This document shows, one piece after another, positions 31,903 through 33,265 of a stretch of DNA of 33,265 bases. Under the pieces are notes generated by a model. The model did not search any database and was not told where the DNA came from. It was given only the letters and a program-made list of their open reading frames with translations. The stretch comes from Nocardiopsis xinjiangensis YIM 90004 (GTDB lineage: Bacteria > Actinomycetota > Actinomycetes > Streptosporangiales > Streptosporangiaceae): positions 20,938 to 54,202 of the forward strand of contig NZ_ANBE01000014.1 of the NCBI RefSeq assembly GCF_000341145.1. Reading direction: 5' to 3'. Within the stretch, counting starts at the first letter, position 1; each line of letters opens with the position of its first letter. A program made the translations under genes and the position numbers.

Positions 31903-33237
31903 ATGAGCTCTGTGCCCATCGCAGCCGAACAGGAGCCGGGCTCGACCGTGACCCTGCTGGAGCCCACCGGCGGTTCCGGACTGGTCCAGCGCACCGTGCT
32001 GCCCGGCGGCCTGCGTGTGCTCTCCGAGAGCGTGCCCGGCGTCCGGTCGGCGGCGTTCGGGATCTCGGCGACCACGGGCTCGCGCGACGAGGACGCCGCA
32101 CACGCGGGTTCCGCGCACTTCCTGGAGCACCTGCTCTTCAAGGGCACCCCGCGGCGCTCCCCGCTGGACATCGCAGCCGAGCTCGACAGTGTGGGCGCCG
32201 ACCACAACGCCTACACCACTAAGGAGCACACCTGCTACTACGCGAAGGTGCTCGACCGCGACCTGCCCCTGGCCGTGGACGTCATCGGTGACATGGTCGC
32301 CAACTCCACCCTCGACCCGGAGGAGGTGGAGACCGAGCGCGGGGTGATCCTCGAGGAGATCGCCATGTACGAGGACGAGCCCGCCGACCTGGTCGACGAC
32401 GTCTTCGCGGAGAAGTTCTACGGGTCCTCACCGCTGGCCCGCCCCATCCTCGGCACCATCGACACCATCCGGGCCCTGCCGCGCGAACGCATCATGGAGC
32501 AGTACCGGGACGCCTACGTGCCCGGCGAGCTCGTCGTCACCGCCGCAGGCAGCCTGGACCACGCAGAGGTCGTGGAGCGGGTGCGGGAGATGTTCGCCGG
32601 CCGGCTCGCCGCCGCGGGGGACGCCCGCCCCTCCCGTCCGCGTCCGACCGAACCCTCCGTCCCCGTGTACGGAGGGACCGTCCTGCGCTCCCGTGAGACG
32701 GAGCAGGCGCACCTGTTGATGGGTATGGAGGGGATGACCCGGCTCGACCCGCGCTGGTACGCTCTGAGGCTTCTCAGCGCCGCCCTGGGCGGGGGTATGT
32801 CCTCGCGCCTGTTCCAGGAGGTGCGGGAGAAGCGCGGCCTGGCCTACGCGGTGCAGGCCTTCCACATGTCCCACGCCGACACCGGGTCCTTCCAGATCTA
32901 CGCAGGCTGCCTGCCCGAGAAGATCGACGAGGTCATCGGGGTGTGCCGCGATGAGCTCGCGAAGGTCGCCTCCTCCGGCCTGACCTCTGAGGAGCTCGGC
33001 CGCGCCAAGGGCCAGATCCGGGGCGCGATGGTGCTCGGCGGCGAGGGCACCAACGCCCGCATGGGGCGCATCCTCTCGCACGAGCTGAACCAGCCGCGCC
33101 ACTTCTCGGTCGATGAGGACCTGGCCCGTCTGGAGGCCGTCACCGACGCCGACGTCGCCGAGGTGGCCGCCGACCTGCTCAACCGTCCGCGCGCGCTCGC
33201 AGTCATCGGTCCCTACGACGAGGGCCGTGAGTTCTGA
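31903..33237 (+). CDS. M16-family zinc protease (processing-peptidase-like)
   Basis: A 444-residue metallopeptidase with the inverted zinc motif HFLEH (His72, Glu75, His76) in SAHFLEHLLFKGTPRR and a downstream acidic segment ERGVILEEIAMYEDEPADL supplying the third ligand. The C-terminal M16 domain has the substrate-loop sequence GGGMSSRLFQEVREKRGLAYAV. Members cut peptides or presequences; the substrate here is unknown. The gene regularly follows pnp in actinobacteria. No signal peptide is seen, so it is probably cytoplasmic. AGAGG precedes the ATG at 31903. The frame is complete and ends 28 bases before the window edge. Confidence 0.95.
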   Translation: MSSVPIAAEQEPGSTVTLLEPTGGSGLVQRTVLPGGLRVLSESVPGVRSAAFGISATTGSRDEDAAHAGSAHFLEHLLFKGTPRRSPLDIAAELDSVGADHNAYTTKEHTCYYAKVLDRDLPLAVDVIGDMVANSTLDPEEVETERGVILEEIAMYEDEPADLVDDVFAEKFYGSSPLARPILGTIDTIRALPRERIMEQYRDAYVPGELVVTAAGSLDHAEVVERVREMFAGRLAAAGDARPSRPRPTEPSVPVYGGTVLRSRETEQAHLLMGMEGMTRLDPRWYALRLLSAALGGGMSSRLFQEVREKRGLAYAVQAFHMSHADTGSFQIYAGCLPEKIDEVIGVCRDELAKVASSGLTSEELGRAKGQIRGAMVLGGEGTNARMGRILSHELNQPRHFSVDEDLARLEAVTDADVAEVAADLLNRPRALAVIGPYDEGREF

Positions 33238-33265
33238 CCGGACCCGCCGAACGAGAACGGGGCCC

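Noticed and set aside
29443..32229. Long open minus-strand frame opposite pnp
   Set aside because: It spans two real genes and the terminator between them, with no ribosome site or domain.

Overview
The window reads as a chromosomal segment of a high-GC Gram-positive actinomycete. It has about 70% GC, strong G/C third positions, frequent GTG starts, two initiation patterns (GAGGAG-type ribosome sites and leaderless starts) and actinobacterial marker genes: SecA2, a CvnD-type GTPase, DUF4439, DUF503 and an IF-2 with a long Gly/Pro/Ala/Lys linker. The protein sequences feel most like Nocardiopsis or a relative (Nocardiopsaceae). That is a judgement from familiarity and was not searched. No rRNA, tRNA, CRISPR array, insertion sequence or prophage gene was seen.

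Region 1 (1-4.6 kb, minus strand): two tandem paralogous NB-ARC/LuxR-type regulators, the first cut by the window edge, then a histidyl-tRNA synthetase of unusual type closed by a textbook terminator. Region 2 (4.6-10.4 kb): an 800-base non-coding stretch, an orphan CvnD-type GTPase, the accessory translocase ATPase SecA2, a small unknown protein, a Dabb-domain protein, and a small Cys/His/Trp-motif protein on the minus strand. Region 3 (10.4-15.2 kb, minus strand): a two-component system (kinase and LuxR-type regulator) followed by cydA-cydB. A tiny gene for a Cys/Gly/Ser peptide resembling a metallothionein lies directly downstream of cydB. Region 4 (15.5-20.4 kb): a spermidine-synthase-like methyltransferase-fold protein, an aldo/keto reductase, prolyl-tRNA synthetase, and a pair of small helical ferritin-like proteins, one of them a lipoprotein.

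Region 5 (20.7-33.2 kb, plus strand) is the conserved translation and RNA-maturation block: rimP, nusA, ylxR, infB, DUF503, rbfA, truB, ribF, rpsO, pnp and an M16 zinc protease. These genes join ribosome assembly (RimP, RbfA, S15), transcription elongation (NusA), initiation (IF-2), tRNA modification (TruB) and RNA decay (PNPase). Ordinary as gene content, it contains one oddity: a chain of four minimal overlapping reading frames between ylxR and infB.

The observations most worth checking are the Cys-rich micro-peptide beside a divergent cytochrome bd, the CydA that lacks the canonical quinol-binding Q-loop motif, the overlapping mini-ORF chain before infB, and the eukaryote-like HisRS. Small sites (promoters, hairpins) were found by eye and carry lower confidence than the genes.
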